DNA of 64,000 nt from an uncultured Lachnospiraceae bacterium (GCA_910577115.1 CAJTMC010000010.1:1-64000); one strand, 5' to 3'. Positions 34,950-44,267 are shown, numbered from the stretch's first letter. The notes: generated by a model not told the origin, from the sequence alone. Numbers and translations: made by a program.

Positions 34950-35147
34950 ATGGGAGAAACGTTTCACGAATTAAATGAGATGCAGCTTTTAGAGCGTAAC
35001 ATCATAAAAAGCTACAATGAGCTTTTAAAAACACTTTGGGAAGAGGGGGATATGGATACCCTCGGTCGGGTCATCATGGATGACAGCTACAGAAATGTAC
35101 TGCTGGAAATGCATACAGGAAAATTAAGAGAAGGACACGAGATTTAA
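34950..35147 (+). CDS. Small acidic hypothetical protein
   Basis: 65 residues, fully helical by eye (LNEMQLLERNIIKSYNELLK), acidic. AAGGAGGG precedes ATG at good spacing. The stop codon lies inside a bidirectional terminator shared with the convergent PHP gene. It may act with the preceding 66-residue protein; function unknown. Confidence 0.65.
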   Translation: MGETFHELNEMQLLERNIIKSYNELLKTLWEEGDMDTLGRVIMDDSYRNVLLEMHTGKLREGHEI

Positions 35148-35159
35148 TCGTGTCCTTTT
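35131..35159. terminator. Bidirectional terminator between convergent genes
   Basis: AAGGACACGA pairs perfectly with TCGTGTCCTT with a seven-base loop and T-rich flank. It contains the stop codons of both the small forward gene and the reverse PHP gene. Confidence 0.85.
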
Positions 35160-35938
35160 GAAATGCAGGCAAGCGCTGCCCGACGTTTATGTCCTCTGTA
35201 AAGGCTTGCAAAGCGGTTGTAGAACCAAAAGCCTTCGACAAGAACATGGTTGAGCACGCCAATCTTGTCCTTGACAGTGCCTTGATAATACGTTCCGCCA
35301 TAATCAAGTGCTTTTCTTTCGTTAACATAATGAATCAGATCCGATTCTGTCCGAATTTCTTCCTTAAACGCAGTATAAGCGGTACCAACGCATTCTGTGC
35401 TGTGAGAATCGCTGCCGCCAAACATGGGCAGCTTGTATTCAAAGGCGAGGCGCCTTGCCGCCATATTGGAATTGGGCGATTCGCAGGCGTTAAATGCTTC
35501 CAGAAAATCAAAATCTTTCATGATATTCGGATTTTTTTTGTATGCGCGGGTGCGCGTAAAGCTTAAATGCCGCTCGCCGCATGGGTGGGCCGGTCCGAGA
35601 ATGCCGCCATGCCTGTGTACCACATCAATCAGCAGTTTTACGGGAAGCCCTCTGCATTCCATAAGCGGAAGTTTAACATTCTCAGGCAGTATCACCAAAA
35701 TATGTCCCGCATCAATCGTATCATATTCAATTCCCTTTAATACGACAAAATCCTTAAGCTTTTCTTTTAAATTGTCTCTGTAATAGCGAAAGCCGTTGTA
35801 GGAATCATGATCCGTAACAAGCATACCGCCGAATCCTTGTGACTTTAACAGTTTAATATATTCTGCAATTTCTACCTTGCCGTCCAGCGAACCTTCCTTC
35901 GTGTGACAGTGCATATCAAATTTGACATTGGATTTCAT
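35144..35938 (-). CDS. PHP-domain metal-dependent phosphoesterase
   Basis: 264 residues from ATG 35938, reverse strand. The PHP metal ligands are visible: FDMHCHTKEGS (motif I HxH), VTDHDSYNG (motif II), EY and GHILVI, AHPCGE (motif III) and GGSDSH (motif IV). Relatives hydrolyse phosphate esters, some on RNA or nucleotides. GGGAGGGG precedes this ATG; the longer in-frame extension to 36073 would add a hydrophobic leader without a ribosome site. Confidence 0.88.
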   Translation of the reverse strand: MKSNVKFDMHCHTKEGSLDGKVEIAEYIKLLKSQGFGGMLVTDHDSYNGFRYYRDNLKEKLKDFVVLKGIEYDTIDAGHILVILPENVKLPLMECRGLPVKLLIDVVHRHGGILGPAHPCGERHLSFTRTRAYKKNPNIMKDFDFLEAFNACESPNSNMAARRLAFEYKLPMFGGSDSHSTECVGTAYTAFKEEIRTESDLIHYVNERKALDYGGTYYQGTVKDKIGVLNHVLVEGFWFYNRFASLYRGHKRRAALACISKGHD

Positions 35939-36117
35939 ATCAGGTTTCCCCTCCCAAAATTTCAGTGACCACATAACATATCTATTGTAATATAGGAATG
36001 CAATATAATCAAATACCATTTTATGAAAAATCAAAAAAAATATGCAGAAATTCATTATACCGTCAAAATCCACTATAAAAACGTATTACTGCAAAAAACT
36101 TTGGCACTTTATCAAAA

Positions 36118-36146
36118 TTGACTTTTCATAGAGCATAAACTATAAT
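36118..36146 (+). promoter_or_regulatory. Promoter of the PAP2 gene
   Basis: TTGACT at 36118-36123 and a perfect TATAAT at 36141-36146 with 17 bases between, about 60 bases before the PAP2 start. Confidence 0.85.
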
Positions 36147-36202
36147 TACAAGATATGAAAGCTTAAAATAAGCAGTTTTGAGAAAATGAAGAGGGGATTA
36201 CA

Positions 36203-36865
36203 ATGAAAAACAGAATACAGGAGCTGTCTGGCAAGTACCGTTCGCTGCTTGTGATGTGCATTTATGCAGTATTTTATATGATTGCATTCTTTTATCTGGA
36301 GCAGAGAACAGGTGCGGTTCATCAGATTCATTTTGGAATAGATGCATACATTCCGTTTTGTGAAGTATTTATCATACCATACCTGATGTGGTTTGGTTAT
36401 GTGGCGTTTACCGTATGCTTTTTGTGTGTCAGGGATCAGGAAGAGAGTGAGAAGCTTGTCGCGTTCCTCATGGCAGGCATGACAATTTTTATTGTCGTTT
36501 CAGCCGTATATCCAAACGGTCACCACCTAAGACCGGTTGTTTTTCCAAGAGACAATGTGTTTACAAGGATGATTGCGGTGCTCTATGCAAGCGACACGCC
36601 GACCAACGTGCTGCCAAGCATTCATGTGTATAACTCCATTGCAATTATGATCGCAGTGTGGAGAAGCAAGTGCTTTAAAGGACGCAGGCTCATAACAGGC
36701 TTTATGCTTGCGCTGGGAGTGAGCATTATATTTTCAACAGTGCTGATTAAGCAGCATTCCATGATTGATGTGCTTTTGGCATTTATTCTCTCAGGCTTAA
36801 TGTATTCCATATGTTACAAAAGGGCAGGTGTCAGAGAAAAAGGAGCAGCAAAATACTGGCAATAA
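36203..36865 (+). CDS. PAP2-family membrane phosphatase
   Basis: 220 residues, five to six membrane helices. LPSIHVYNS (PSxH) and STVLIKQHSMIDV (H and D of the third motif) are the acid phosphatase type-2 residues; the first motif is less clear (HHLRP). Members dephosphorylate lipid phosphates such as phosphatidic acid or undecaprenyl pyrophosphate at the membrane face. GAGGGG precedes ATG. A strong terminator follows. Confidence 0.85.
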   Translation: MKNRIQELSGKYRSLLVMCIYAVFYMIAFFYLEQRTGAVHQIHFGIDAYIPFCEVFIIPYLMWFGYVAFTVCFLCVRDQEESEKLVAFLMAGMTIFIVVSAVYPNGHHLRPVVFPRDNVFTRMIAVLYASDTPTNVLPSIHVYNSIAIMIAVWRSKCFKGRRLITGFMLALGVSIIFSTVLIKQHSMIDVLLAFILSGLMYSICYKRAGVREKGAAKYWQ

Positions 36866-36896
36866 AAAAATTGAGCGTAATGCTCAATTTTTTTAT
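36864..36896 (+). terminator. Rho-independent terminator
   Basis: AAAAAAATTGAGC pairs with GCTCAATTTTTTT around a five-base loop, just after the PAP2 stop. The A/T flanks make it work for the reverse antitoxin gene too. Confidence 0.9.
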
Positions 36897-36929
36897 TGTT
36901 TGCTATCATAGATTATCGCTTCATTCACA

Positions 36930-37133
36930 TTAATTCGTAAGTGTATTTGCCGATACGCTTTTGATGATAAAATGAGAAATATCATCATAATTTTCTTCGG
37001 GCACAATAAATACTTTTCTGCCGGTTTTTAAAGTAAGGGCAACAGATTCACCCTTTTCGTTAACATCATCACAAACTGCATCGAAATTATTCTTCAGAGA
37101 TACGAAATCCATTTCTTTTACTGAATTTTTCAT
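36930..37133 (-). CDS. Phd/YefM-like antitoxin without a visible toxin
   Basis: 67 residues, reverse strand. VSLKNNFDAVCDDVNEKGES followed by LTLKTGRKVFIVPEENYDDIS is the Phd/YefM DNA-binding fold. AGGAGGA precedes the ATG. There is no RelE/Doc-type gene on either side: a terminator lies 34 bases downstream and about 200 AT-rich bases without a gene lie upstream. Either an orphan regulator or a module that lost its toxin. Confidence 0.75.
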   Translation of the reverse strand: MKNSVKEMDFVSLKNNFDAVCDDVNEKGESVALTLKTGRKVFIVPEENYDDISHFIIKSVSANTLTN

Positions 37134-37345
37134 ACAAGGGTCCTCCTAATCCTGTACTGGGGATTGCCGCCCTGCACATTTATAAAAAATTGGGGAATAT
37201 GGGGAAGGGCGACAAGATTAATTACCTTTAATGTAACAATAATACCGAATTTTGGCAGTGATTTCAAGCAATTTTTGAATTTTTATGAAATTATTTACAA
37301 AAATGTTGCCAAACAGCGAAAATCATCTAAAATTGTATGGGAATT

Positions 37346-38185
37346 TTATGAATATTTTGTAACCGACGGAACAAAACCTTCAAATATAAACAAGTCAAAA
37401 CTTTTTGAAACCCGTTCCAGCTCTTCCTGTGAGCGCACAGTCCACGCGACGCTTAAAGAGCGGTAGAGCTTACGGCAGAGCGTTCTGGAAAGCTCGGTTC
37501 TGTGCTTGCAGTTATACGCCACAAAATCAGGCGCCGCATAACAGTTTCCGATTAAATGCGATAACAGAAAATAGGACAGCCGCAGTTTTTTTCTTGTAAA
37601 GTCCTCGGAAAGCTGCCCTCTTACAATATTAGGGCGATGGATTTTATACCACCGTACGGCAAGCGGGTGAAAGGACTCAATACAGTAGGGACCATTATAA
37701 TTTGAAAGAATGCGGTCGCAGATGCTGCAAAGTCTGCCGGCGTTTTTCTCAACCTTATACTCAATAATCAGCGGAACGCGTCCGCCGACAGCGTTTAAAA
37801 CCTCCTCAAAAGAAGGAATTTTTTCCTCTGTCCCAAGCAGACGAAAGCGCTGAAGCTCCGCAAACGTATAGTCTTTCAGATACCCCTTTACGCCGCAGAT
37901 GCGGTTTAATGTATCGTCATGGAAAACCACAGGCACATTGTCCTTCGTCAGATGTACATCAAATTCAATACCGTACCCCATATCGGCAGCGCGTTTAATT
38001 GCGGTGTAGGAATTCTCCGGTAAGAGCGGTTCTCCGCTTTTTCTTGCGCTGTGAAGCCCCCTGTGAGCGTACATATAATTATAGAATGGTGTATAATCCG
38101 GTCTGCCATGGATTCGCGGCTTTATGGAAATGAGATATAATGTGCAGCCTGCACATAAAATAATTAGTAAAAATAACATATTCAT
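37346..38185 (-). CDS. Glycerophosphodiester phosphodiesterase, membrane-anchored
   Basis: 279 residues, reverse strand. One N-terminal membrane helix, then the GDPD barrel: AHRGLHS with PENSYTAIKRAADMGYGIEFDVHLTKD and FHDDTLNRICG hold the metal and catalytic residues; KxE appears as EYKVEK. It cleaves glycerophosphodiesters from lipid or teichoic acid turnover into glycerol-3-phosphate and an alcohol. AGGAGG-type site (GGAGGCG) before ATG. Confidence 0.92.
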   Translation of the reverse strand: MNMLFLLIILCAGCTLYLISIKPRIHGRPDYTPFYNYMYAHRGLHSARKSGEPLLPENSYTAIKRAADMGYGIEFDVHLTKDNVPVVFHDDTLNRICGVKGYLKDYTFAELQRFRLLGTEEKIPSFEEVLNAVGGRVPLIIEYKVEKNAGRLCSICDRILSNYNGPYCIESFHPLAVRWYKIHRPNIVRGQLSEDFTRKKLRLSYFLLSHLIGNCYAAPDFVAYNCKHRTELSRTLCRKLYRSLSVAWTVRSQEELERVSKSFDLFIFEGFVPSVTKYS

Positions 38186-38360
38186 GTGAAACGCCTCCTA
38201 TATAGAGTTTATATAATATTTAGTCAAAATGCAACAATATCTCAAAAATCTATAAAGTTTTCAGTGAATTATTGTACTTTTTGAATTTTTAGTATAATAT
38301 AAATCTATATGGATAAAAGCAGGAGGGGAATCAGGAACGGTTGAACAAGAATGGAGGATT

Positions 38361-40472
38361 ATGATGAAGAAAAGAATATTGGCTTTGGTTCTGGCGGCAT
38401 CAATGGCGCTTGGAACGACGGGCTGCGGTCTTTTTACCGTTAACAACAGCAGTCCTGCGGACATTGCAAAGGACAGTATCGCGAATGAGTTTCATAACGG
38501 CTCAGAGGAAGGTACGATTACCAAAGAGGATATAGAAGATGCAGCTGCAGGAGTGAGCAGTGAATCGAAAGAGGTACGTTATCAGGACGATTATTATGAA
38601 TATGTCAATCAAAATCTTCTCTCAAAGATAGAGCTTGCGGCGACAGACGCACACTGGGACTGGTTTGGTGAGCTGAATGCAGTGGTAAGCAGTGAGATGG
38701 AGGATATTATCAGGGACCTTTCAAAGGACCAAAAAACATATGAGAAAGGCACGCCTGAGCAGAAGATCAAGGACATGTATGAATGCGTGTCCAATATGGA
38801 GAACAGAGATGCGATTGGCTTAGGTCCGCTAAAGCCTTATATGGACAGCATTCGCAGCGCCAGGAATATTGATGAATATGTGGATGCGCTTGCGCATCTG
38901 AGCGGTGAGTTTGGTTTCAGCAGCATTGTGGGGGGATATTATATCTCGCAGGATAAGGCCGATTCAAGCGAGTATTCGGTCTATATGATGTATGCGGATA
39001 CACTGATTGGCAAGGAGTACATTGAGGGGGAGGCGACAAAGGAATATGTTGACATGTATCTTGATTACGTCAACGATATGCTGGCAGAATTTGGCATGAG
39101 CGCAAGCGAAGCGGCAGCAAGCACAGACTCCATTGAAACGCTTCTGCGTGACATTTGTGCATCTACGCTTACAACAGAGCAGCTCTATGACCCTGCGATT
39201 ACTTACAATGTTTACACAGCAAAAGAACTGCAGCAGCTCTACACGAATGTAGACGTGGATAAGATGCTGAAAACGCTTGGAATTGCGGGACAGGATAAGT
39301 ATATTGTAATTGATGTGGAGCAGGCCAAAAAGATTAATTCGCTGTTGGTGGAAGAAAATCTTCAGGCATTAAAAGATTACTCAAGCTTTGTTATGCTCAA
39401 CGATGTGGCGGAATATGCGTCGTCCGGCTATGTAAAGCTGCATGATAAAATGCAGAATTCGCTTTACGGTATTACGGAGAGCTGGGGCGACGAGAAAATA
39501 TGGATGGACCTGACACAGGACTTGCTTCCTTGGGACTTTGGAACAATCTATGTGGAGAAGCACTTCTCACAAGAAGATAAGGAAGCTGTGGAAGATATGA
39601 TAGCCCTGATATTGAAGGAATATGAGGAAATTATCAATAAGCAGGAGTGGATGAGCGATGCGACCAAAAAGAAGGCAGTCAAAAAGCTCGAAACGATGCA
39701 GGTAAAAATAGGATATCCTGAAGAATGGCCGGCGGCAAAGGATATGATGCAGGTGACGCCGATATCGGAGGGCGGAAGCCTTTTGTCAAACTGGCTTGTC
39801 AGTATGCAGGTGGCAATTGATGCACAGATGCAGAAGCTTGGAACAAAGGTAGACCGTTCTGAATGGACTGTGACGCCGCAGACAATTAACGCGATGTATG
39901 ATCCGCTAAACAATGAGATTATCTTTCCGGCAGCGATTCTGCAGGCGCCGTTTTACAACAGCAGAAATTCGGAAGGAGCAAATTTGGGCGGAATCGGATT
40001 TGTCATTGCCCATGAGGTGAGTCATGCGTTTGACTCAAGCGGTGCGTTGTATGATGAATACGGAAATTATAATGTATGGTGGACGGACGAGGAGCTTGCG
40101 GAGTATGACAGACTCTCACAGTCAATTGTGGAGTATTATAACAATTATGAGATGATGGGGGTTAAAGTAAACGGAGATCTCACACTTATGGAAAACATAG
40201 CGGATTTGGGCGCTATGACATGTATTACTTCTATTATAGGTGATGATGAGGAAGCGCTTGACGATGCGTTTGGACAGATGACTTATAACTGGGCAAGTGC
40301 GGATACGGCGAGCTTTATGATGTATCTGTTAAATACCGATACACACTCACCGAATAAGGTCAGAGTGAATGCGGTACTCAGCTCATGTGATGCGTTTTAT
40401 GATATTTACGATATCAAAGAAACAGATGAGATGTACGTAGCGCCGGAGGACAGAGTCGGTATTTGGAGATAA
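38361..40472 (+). CDS. M13-family (neprilysin-like) zinc metallopeptidase lipoprotein
   Basis: 703 residues. A lipoprotein signal ends at the Cys of GTTGC (about residue 22). The M13 catalytic core is near the C-terminus: HEVSH at residues 551-555 binds zinc and ENIAD at 611-615 supplies the third ligand. NAMYDP is another family block. The long N-terminal helical domain restricts access to peptides. It would cleave small peptides outside the membrane. GGAGGATT precedes ATG. Confidence 0.93.
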   Translation: MMKKRILALVLAASMALGTTGCGLFTVNNSSPADIAKDSIANEFHNGSEEGTITKEDIEDAAAGVSSESKEVRYQDDYYEYVNQNLLSKIELAATDAHWDWFGELNAVVSSEMEDIIRDLSKDQKTYEKGTPEQKIKDMYECVSNMENRDAIGLGPLKPYMDSIRSARNIDEYVDALAHLSGEFGFSSIVGGYYISQDKADSSEYSVYMMYADTLIGKEYIEGEATKEYVDMYLDYVNDMLAEFGMSASEAAASTDSIETLLRDICASTLTTEQLYDPAITYNVYTAKELQQLYTNVDVDKMLKTLGIAGQDKYIVIDVEQAKKINSLLVEENLQALKDYSSFVMLNDVAEYASSGYVKLHDKMQNSLYGITESWGDEKIWMDLTQDLLPWDFGTIYVEKHFSQEDKEAVEDMIALILKEYEEIINKQEWMSDATKKKAVKKLETMQVKIGYPEEWPAAKDMMQVTPISEGGSLLSNWLVSMQVAIDAQMQKLGTKVDRSEWTVTPQTINAMYDPLNNEIIFPAAILQAPFYNSRNSEGANLGGIGFVIAHEVSHAFDSSGALYDEYGNYNVWWTDEELAEYDRLSQSIVEYYNNYEMMGVKVNGDLTLMENIADLGAMTCITSIIGDDEEALDDAFGQMTYNWASADTASFMMYLLNTDTHSPNKVRVNAVLSSCDAFYDIYDIKETDEMYVAPEDRVGIWR

Positions 40473-40509
40473 AACAAGGGGAACTGGTATTGTATTAAGG
40501 GGGAAATGA

Positions 40510-41394
40510 ATGATGAAGGAACTAAGGAAAAAAATTACAGGGCTGTTTGTAATGCTTGCAATGTTTGTGTCTGTCTGCGGTACGCTGCAGGTGCAGGCGG
40601 CGGAATTTAGCGTGACGGACAGCAAGGCAGTGCTTTACAGCAACGATAACACAAAGGTGTACCGCACGCCGGACGAAAATTCGGGTGTGGTTACAACAAT
40701 TGCAAGCGGACTTCCGGTAGATGTGACAGGAATTACCTCAAACGGCTGGTTTCGGATTTCGTTAAACGGTGCTTACTATGTACCGGGGTATGGGCTGGAA
40801 TCAAGAAATTCCGGAAATACAAATCCGGTGGTAAATAATACAGATGTTTCGATTTTGACAAAGGGCACTTTTTCCTTTTTCAAAAACCCGCAGCTTGGTG
40901 ATTTTACCAAAACAGAAGTAGAAGATATGGATGAAAATACCTATATCAAGTATCTTGACTCTTATTTGATGGGATATGCTCTGATTGAAAACTGTATTTT
41001 ACAGGATACCGGCGAGCGGCTCAAGACAGCGTATGAGAACGAGGCAAGGCTTGACAAAAATGTGGCAGGTATGACGATGCAGGCGTACCTGATTAATTAC
41101 AGAAACAATTATTTAAGTGACAGCCTTGCGGGACCGTTTCGGTCGGAAAAGGATTTAAAGCTTGCAATGAACAGAGCGATTCGATATGAAATCAGTACGT
41201 TTGGAGCAGTTTATAAAAGCTCGAATATCGGTGACAGCGAGAGCAAAATGACAAAGCTTTTGGAAGGTGTTATTGACCAGATGAAGGCGGAACAAGGGGT
41301 CACCTTTACCTGCCGCATGGAGTATGGAGACTACAAGACGGGTGACGGCGATACGGGAAAAGGCTGGATTATTGAGTTTACAAGGAAAAAATAG
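40510..41394 (+). CDS. Secreted protein with bacterial SH3 domain
   Basis: 294 residues. The signal peptide ends at VQAAE (about residue 31). An SH3b unit follows (residues 40-95; LYSNDNTKVYRTPDENSGVV, GWFRISLNGAYYVPGYGLE), which in relatives binds the cell wall. The C-terminal region is helical and unrecognised, with some likeness to CAP-adjacent regions. It lies 37 bases after the M13 gene on the same strand, so the two may be co-transcribed envelope proteins. Confidence 0.75.
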   Translation: MMKELRKKITGLFVMLAMFVSVCGTLQVQAAEFSVTDSKAVLYSNDNTKVYRTPDENSGVVTTIASGLPVDVTGITSNGWFRISLNGAYYVPGYGLESRNSGNTNPVVNNTDVSILTKGTFSFFKNPQLGDFTKTEVEDMDENTYIKYLDSYLMGYALIENCILQDTGERLKTAYENEARLDKNVAGMTMQAYLINYRNNYLSDSLAGPFRSEKDLKLAMNRAIRYEISTFGAVYKSSNIGDSESKMTKLLEGVIDQMKAEQGVTFTCRMEYGDYKTGDGDTGKGWIIEFTRKK

Positions 41395-41408
41395 GAGCAA
41401 ATCTACCA

Positions 41409-42209
41409 ATGTACAATGAGGAACATCTTGTAACAGCTGATAAAGAAGGAAATTTTTACTGCAGGGCAGTCGATGCTGTCCTAAACTGGCGTGAAAATCA
41501 GCAGGTATGCGGAGTAGGCTGCCCTTGCTTTGCTATGACGGATACCGTCGCAGGAAAGGACGGCTGCTTCGTGTGCCGGTATGAAGAGGTGCAGTCTGAC
41601 AAAGACGCACCCCTCTTTCCGTCTGTGCAGGGGCTGGATAAAAGGCTTGAGAAGGCATACCGGTATGCGGCAAATGCACATCATGGACAATATCGGAAGG
41701 GTACAAAAATTCCTTATTTTACGCATATCATCACGACAGTCAATTACTGTATGGAGCTTACAGATGATGTGGAGGTTATTCAGGCCGCAATTCTGCATGA
41801 TACGGTTGAGGATACGTCCGTGACACTGCAGGACCTGCAGCGTGAGTTCGGTGAGCGTGTGGCGCGGATTGTGGAGGCTGACACAGAGGACAAGCGTCGT
41901 GATAAGCCGGCATCTGAAACGTGGGAAATCAGAAAACGGGAAACGGTTTCGCATTTAGCGGATAAATCGTATGAGGCAAGGCTTGTGATGCTTGCGGATA
42001 AAACTGCAAACGCCGAGTCTCTTTTGAGAGAATGGGAACAGACTGGCGACGCGGTTTGGAATAAATTTAATATGCGCGACAAAAAAATGCAGGAGTGGTA
42101 TTTTCGGTCTGTGGCAGGCTGTCTTGCAGAGTTTTCTGACACAAGTGTCATGAAAAAGCTGCTGGAGTACATAGACAGGCTTTTCGGAAAGAAGGCTGGA
42201 CATGAATGA
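41409..42209 (+). CDS. HD-domain phosphohydrolase, SpoT/MESH1-like, with Cys-rich N-terminus
   Basis: 266 residues. The HD domain starts near residue 75: AANAHHGQYRKGTKIPYFTH (first His), AAILHDTVEDT (HD pair) and LVMLADKTANAES match the ppGpp hydrolase half of RelA/SpoT proteins. No synthetase domain is present. The N-terminus has CGVGCPCF and CFVCRY, a possible metal site not usual in this family. It overlaps the RlmI-type gene by eight bases, so stringent-response turnover and rRNA modification may be co-expressed here. Substrate is inferred. Confidence 0.82.
   Translation: MYNEEHLVTADKEGNFYCRAVDAVLNWRENQQVCGVGCPCFAMTDTVAGKDGCFVCRYEEVQSDKDAPLFPSVQGLDKRLEKAYRYAANAHHGQYRKGTKIPYFTHIITTVNYCMELTDDVEVIQAAILHDTVEDTSVTLQDLQREFGERVARIVEADTEDKRRDKPASETWEIRKRETVSHLADKSYEARLVMLADKTANAESLLREWEQTGDAVWNKFNMRDKKMQEWYFRSVAGCLAEFSDTSVMKKLLEYIDRLFGKKAGHE
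42138..42151. repeat. Variant of the TGACACATGTGTCA palindrome
   Basis: TGACACAAGTGTCA within the HD gene differs from the fabZ motif at one central base. It lies in coding sequence and may be chance on its own. Confidence 0.4.
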
Positions 42210-43407
42210 TACGGTAGTAACGCTCAAAAAAGGTGAGGGAAGAAGCCTGAAAGCGGGCGGCTTGTGGATATATGACAATGAAATTGATGCCATAGAAGGT
42301 ACATTTCAAAACGGTGATATTGTGGTAGTCCATGATTTTGACGGATATGTGATGGGGCGCGGCTTCATCAACCAAAATTCGAAAATCAGAGTGCGCATGA
42401 TGACGCGGGATCCGAATCAAAAGGTGGATAACGATCTTTTGAGCAGGCGTGTGCAGGCGGCGTGGAATTACAGGAAAGACACTGTGGATACATCTTCATG
42501 CAGAGTGATTTTTGGAGAGGCAGATTTTCTTCCCGGAATTGTGGTTGACAAGTACGAAGACGTGCTTGTTGTAGAATCGCTTGCGCTTGGAATTGACCGT
42601 TGGAAAGAGCTGATTGTGGAGCTTTTGAAGAGTATGCTTTTGGCGGACGGCATAAAAATCCGCGGTGTGTATGAGAGAAGCGACGCAAGAGAACGTGACA
42701 AGGAGGGCATTCCGCGGATAAAGGGCTTTATCGGAGAGGCGTTTGACACAAATATTGAGATTATAGAAAACGGTGTGCGCTATTGCGTGGATGTGGCAAA
42801 TGGCCAGAAAACAGGATTTTTTCTCGACCAAAAGTACAACCGGCTTGCCATTCAGAGACTGTGTAAGGAGAAGCGCGTTTTGGACTGCTTTACGCATATG
42901 GGCACATTTGCACTGAATGCGGGCTTTGCGGGGGCAAAGGAGGTTACAGGACTTGATATTTCCGAATTTGCAGTGCAGCAGGCGGTCAATAATGCAAAAT
43001 TAAACGGGCTGCAGGATACGGTGCAGTTTCGTTGTGCAAATGTTTTGGACGAGCTGCCCCGGCTGGCTGCAACGGGAGCACAGTATGATGTCGTGATACT
43101 TGACCCTCCTGCATTTACCAAGTCAAGGGAGGCAACAAAAAACGCGATAAAGGGATACCGCGAGATTAACCGCAAGGGCTTGCAGCTTGTAAAAGACGGC
43201 GGCTATCTGGCGACCTGTTCCTGCTCGCATTTTATGACACAGGAATTGTTTGCAAAGACAATTAAGGAGGCGGCGAAGAGTGTGCACAAGCGTCTTAGGC
43301 AGGTGGAATTTCGCACACAGGCCCCTGATCATCCGATTTTATGGGCAGCGGACGAGAGCTATTATCTGAAATTTTACATCTTTCAGGTGGTAAGCGCGTA
43401 TTTGTAA
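42202..43407 (+). CDS. rlmI: 23S rRNA (cytosine-C5) methyltransferase, RlmI type
   Basis: 401 residues. A PUA-like N-terminal domain (KKGEGRSLKAGGLWIYDNEI) precedes a Rossmann methyltransferase: VLDCFTHMGTFALNAG (SAM motif I), GLDISEFAV, VILDPPAF (motif IV with DPPxF) and TCSCSHFM with the catalytic Cys. This is the RlmI/YccW arrangement that modifies C1962 of 23S rRNA in E. coli. It overlaps the HD gene by eight bases. Confidence 0.88.
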   Translation: MNDTVVTLKKGEGRSLKAGGLWIYDNEIDAIEGTFQNGDIVVVHDFDGYVMGRGFINQNSKIRVRMMTRDPNQKVDNDLLSRRVQAAWNYRKDTVDTSSCRVIFGEADFLPGIVVDKYEDVLVVESLALGIDRWKELIVELLKSMLLADGIKIRGVYERSDARERDKEGIPRIKGFIGEAFDTNIEIIENGVRYCVDVANGQKTGFFLDQKYNRLAIQRLCKEKRVLDCFTHMGTFALNAGFAGAKEVTGLDISEFAVQQAVNNAKLNGLQDTVQFRCANVLDELPRLAATGAQYDVVILDPPAFTKSREATKNAIKGYREINRKGLQLVKDGGYLATCSCSHFMTQELFAKTIKEAAKSVHKRLRQVEFRTQAPDHPILWAADESYYLKFYIFQVVSAYL

Positions 43408-43434
43408 ATATTTGCAAGGTGTTGTAGAAAAATG

Positions 43435-43463
43435 TTGACATACAACGCATTATTTGATATCAT
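43435..43463 (+). promoter_or_regulatory. Promoter of the two small membrane genes
   Basis: TTGACA at 43435-43440 and TATCAT at 43458-43463 with 17 bases between, 134 bases before the next start codon. Confidence 0.75.
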
Positions 43464-43596
43464 AAAGAAAAGTTTAACGCGCTGGACTTTATAAAAATTT
43501 AATAGAATTTATTTTTCTAAAATATATTATATTGCAAGCAGTATGTGAATATTTTAGATAAAAGATGATAAAGCGAGGAAGGAGAATAGCTTAAAA

Positions 43597-43815
43597 ATGG
43601 ATGAGAATACAAATGTAGTTGACAAAGGTGGTTTTTTGTGGGGTTTACTTGGATGCTGTATTCCAATTGTTGGTTTGATTTTGTTCCTTGTATGGAAGGA
43701 TACAAAGCCAAAGACTGCTAAGGCAGCGGGAATTGGTGCCCTTGTGTGCGTTGTTTTAGCTGTAATTTACTACATCATTATGTTTGTTATTATAGGAGCA
43801 GCAGCACTTGGCTAA
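43597..43815 (+). CDS. Small two-helix membrane protein
   Basis: 72 residues. Two hydrophobic segments (about residues 12-31 and 43-68) separated by WKDTKPKTAK. The layout (a short acidic N-terminus, then GxLWGLLGCCIPIVGLILF) is common in small Firmicute envelope proteins of unknown function. GGAAGGAG precedes ATG. The end overlaps the next gene by eight bases. Confidence 0.75.
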   Translation: MDENTNVVDKGGFLWGLLGCCIPIVGLILFLVWKDTKPKTAKAAGIGALVCVVLAVIYYIIMFVIIGAAALG

Positions 43816-44212
43816 ACGGATTGGCAGATTTTTGCAGATTTTTTTCGGATGTCATGCAAGACCGGATCGTTCTTTTTATTTTCGCGGCAGGCAGTTTCCA
43901 ATCTGTGCGCGGTGTACGGGAGAATTGGTCGGTATGTTAACAGGCATTCTTGTTGCCATTTGCTATGGCTGTCCAAACTTTTGGATTGTATGTCTTATGA
44001 TGATTCCATTGGTAGTGGACGGATTTACACAAAGGCTGACAGCATATGAAAGCAATAACATGCGAAGATTATGGACAGGAATTTTATTTGGGATTGCTTT
44101 TATATTTATGTTTGTTTATTTTCATCGCTTCTGTATATATGCTGCTGCGGCAATCTTAAAGTTGTTTTATGATCCGCAGAATGTAGAAAGAGTGATGGAA
44201 CGGTTTTTATGA
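43808..44212 (+). CDS. DUF2085 membrane protein
   Basis: 134 residues from a TTG start that has AGGAG nine bases upstream. FFGCHARPDRSFYFRGRQFP and ICARCTGELVGM form the Cys/His pattern of DUF2085, followed by three membrane helices and DGFTQRL. Function unknown. The overlap with the preceding small membrane gene suggests that the two work together. Confidence 0.85.
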   Translation: MAKRIGRFLQIFFGCHARPDRSFYFRGRQFPICARCTGELVGMLTGILVAICYGCPNFWIVCLMMIPLVVDGFTQRLTAYESNNMRRLWTGILFGIAFIFMFVYFHRFCIYAAAAILKLFYDPQNVERVMERFL

Positions 44213-44226
44213 ATAGGAAATGAGAG

Positions 44227-44267
44227 AAAATCGGGTTGAACTTATTTTATAGTTTATCCCGATTTTT
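44227..44267 (+). terminator. Terminator-like hairpin
   Basis: AAAATCGGG pairs with CCCGATTTT across a 22-base loop and is followed by TTAAT. The remaining bases to 44436 contain no gene. Confidence 0.65.

Noticed and set aside
36860..37345. Toxin partner for the Phd/YefM-like antitoxin
   Set aside because: I looked on both strands on both sides and found only a terminator and short AT-rich frames without RelE or Doc features.
37164..37466. 100-residue forward open frame
   Set aside because: Half of it is antisense to the GDPD gene and the rest lies in AT-rich non-coding sequence.
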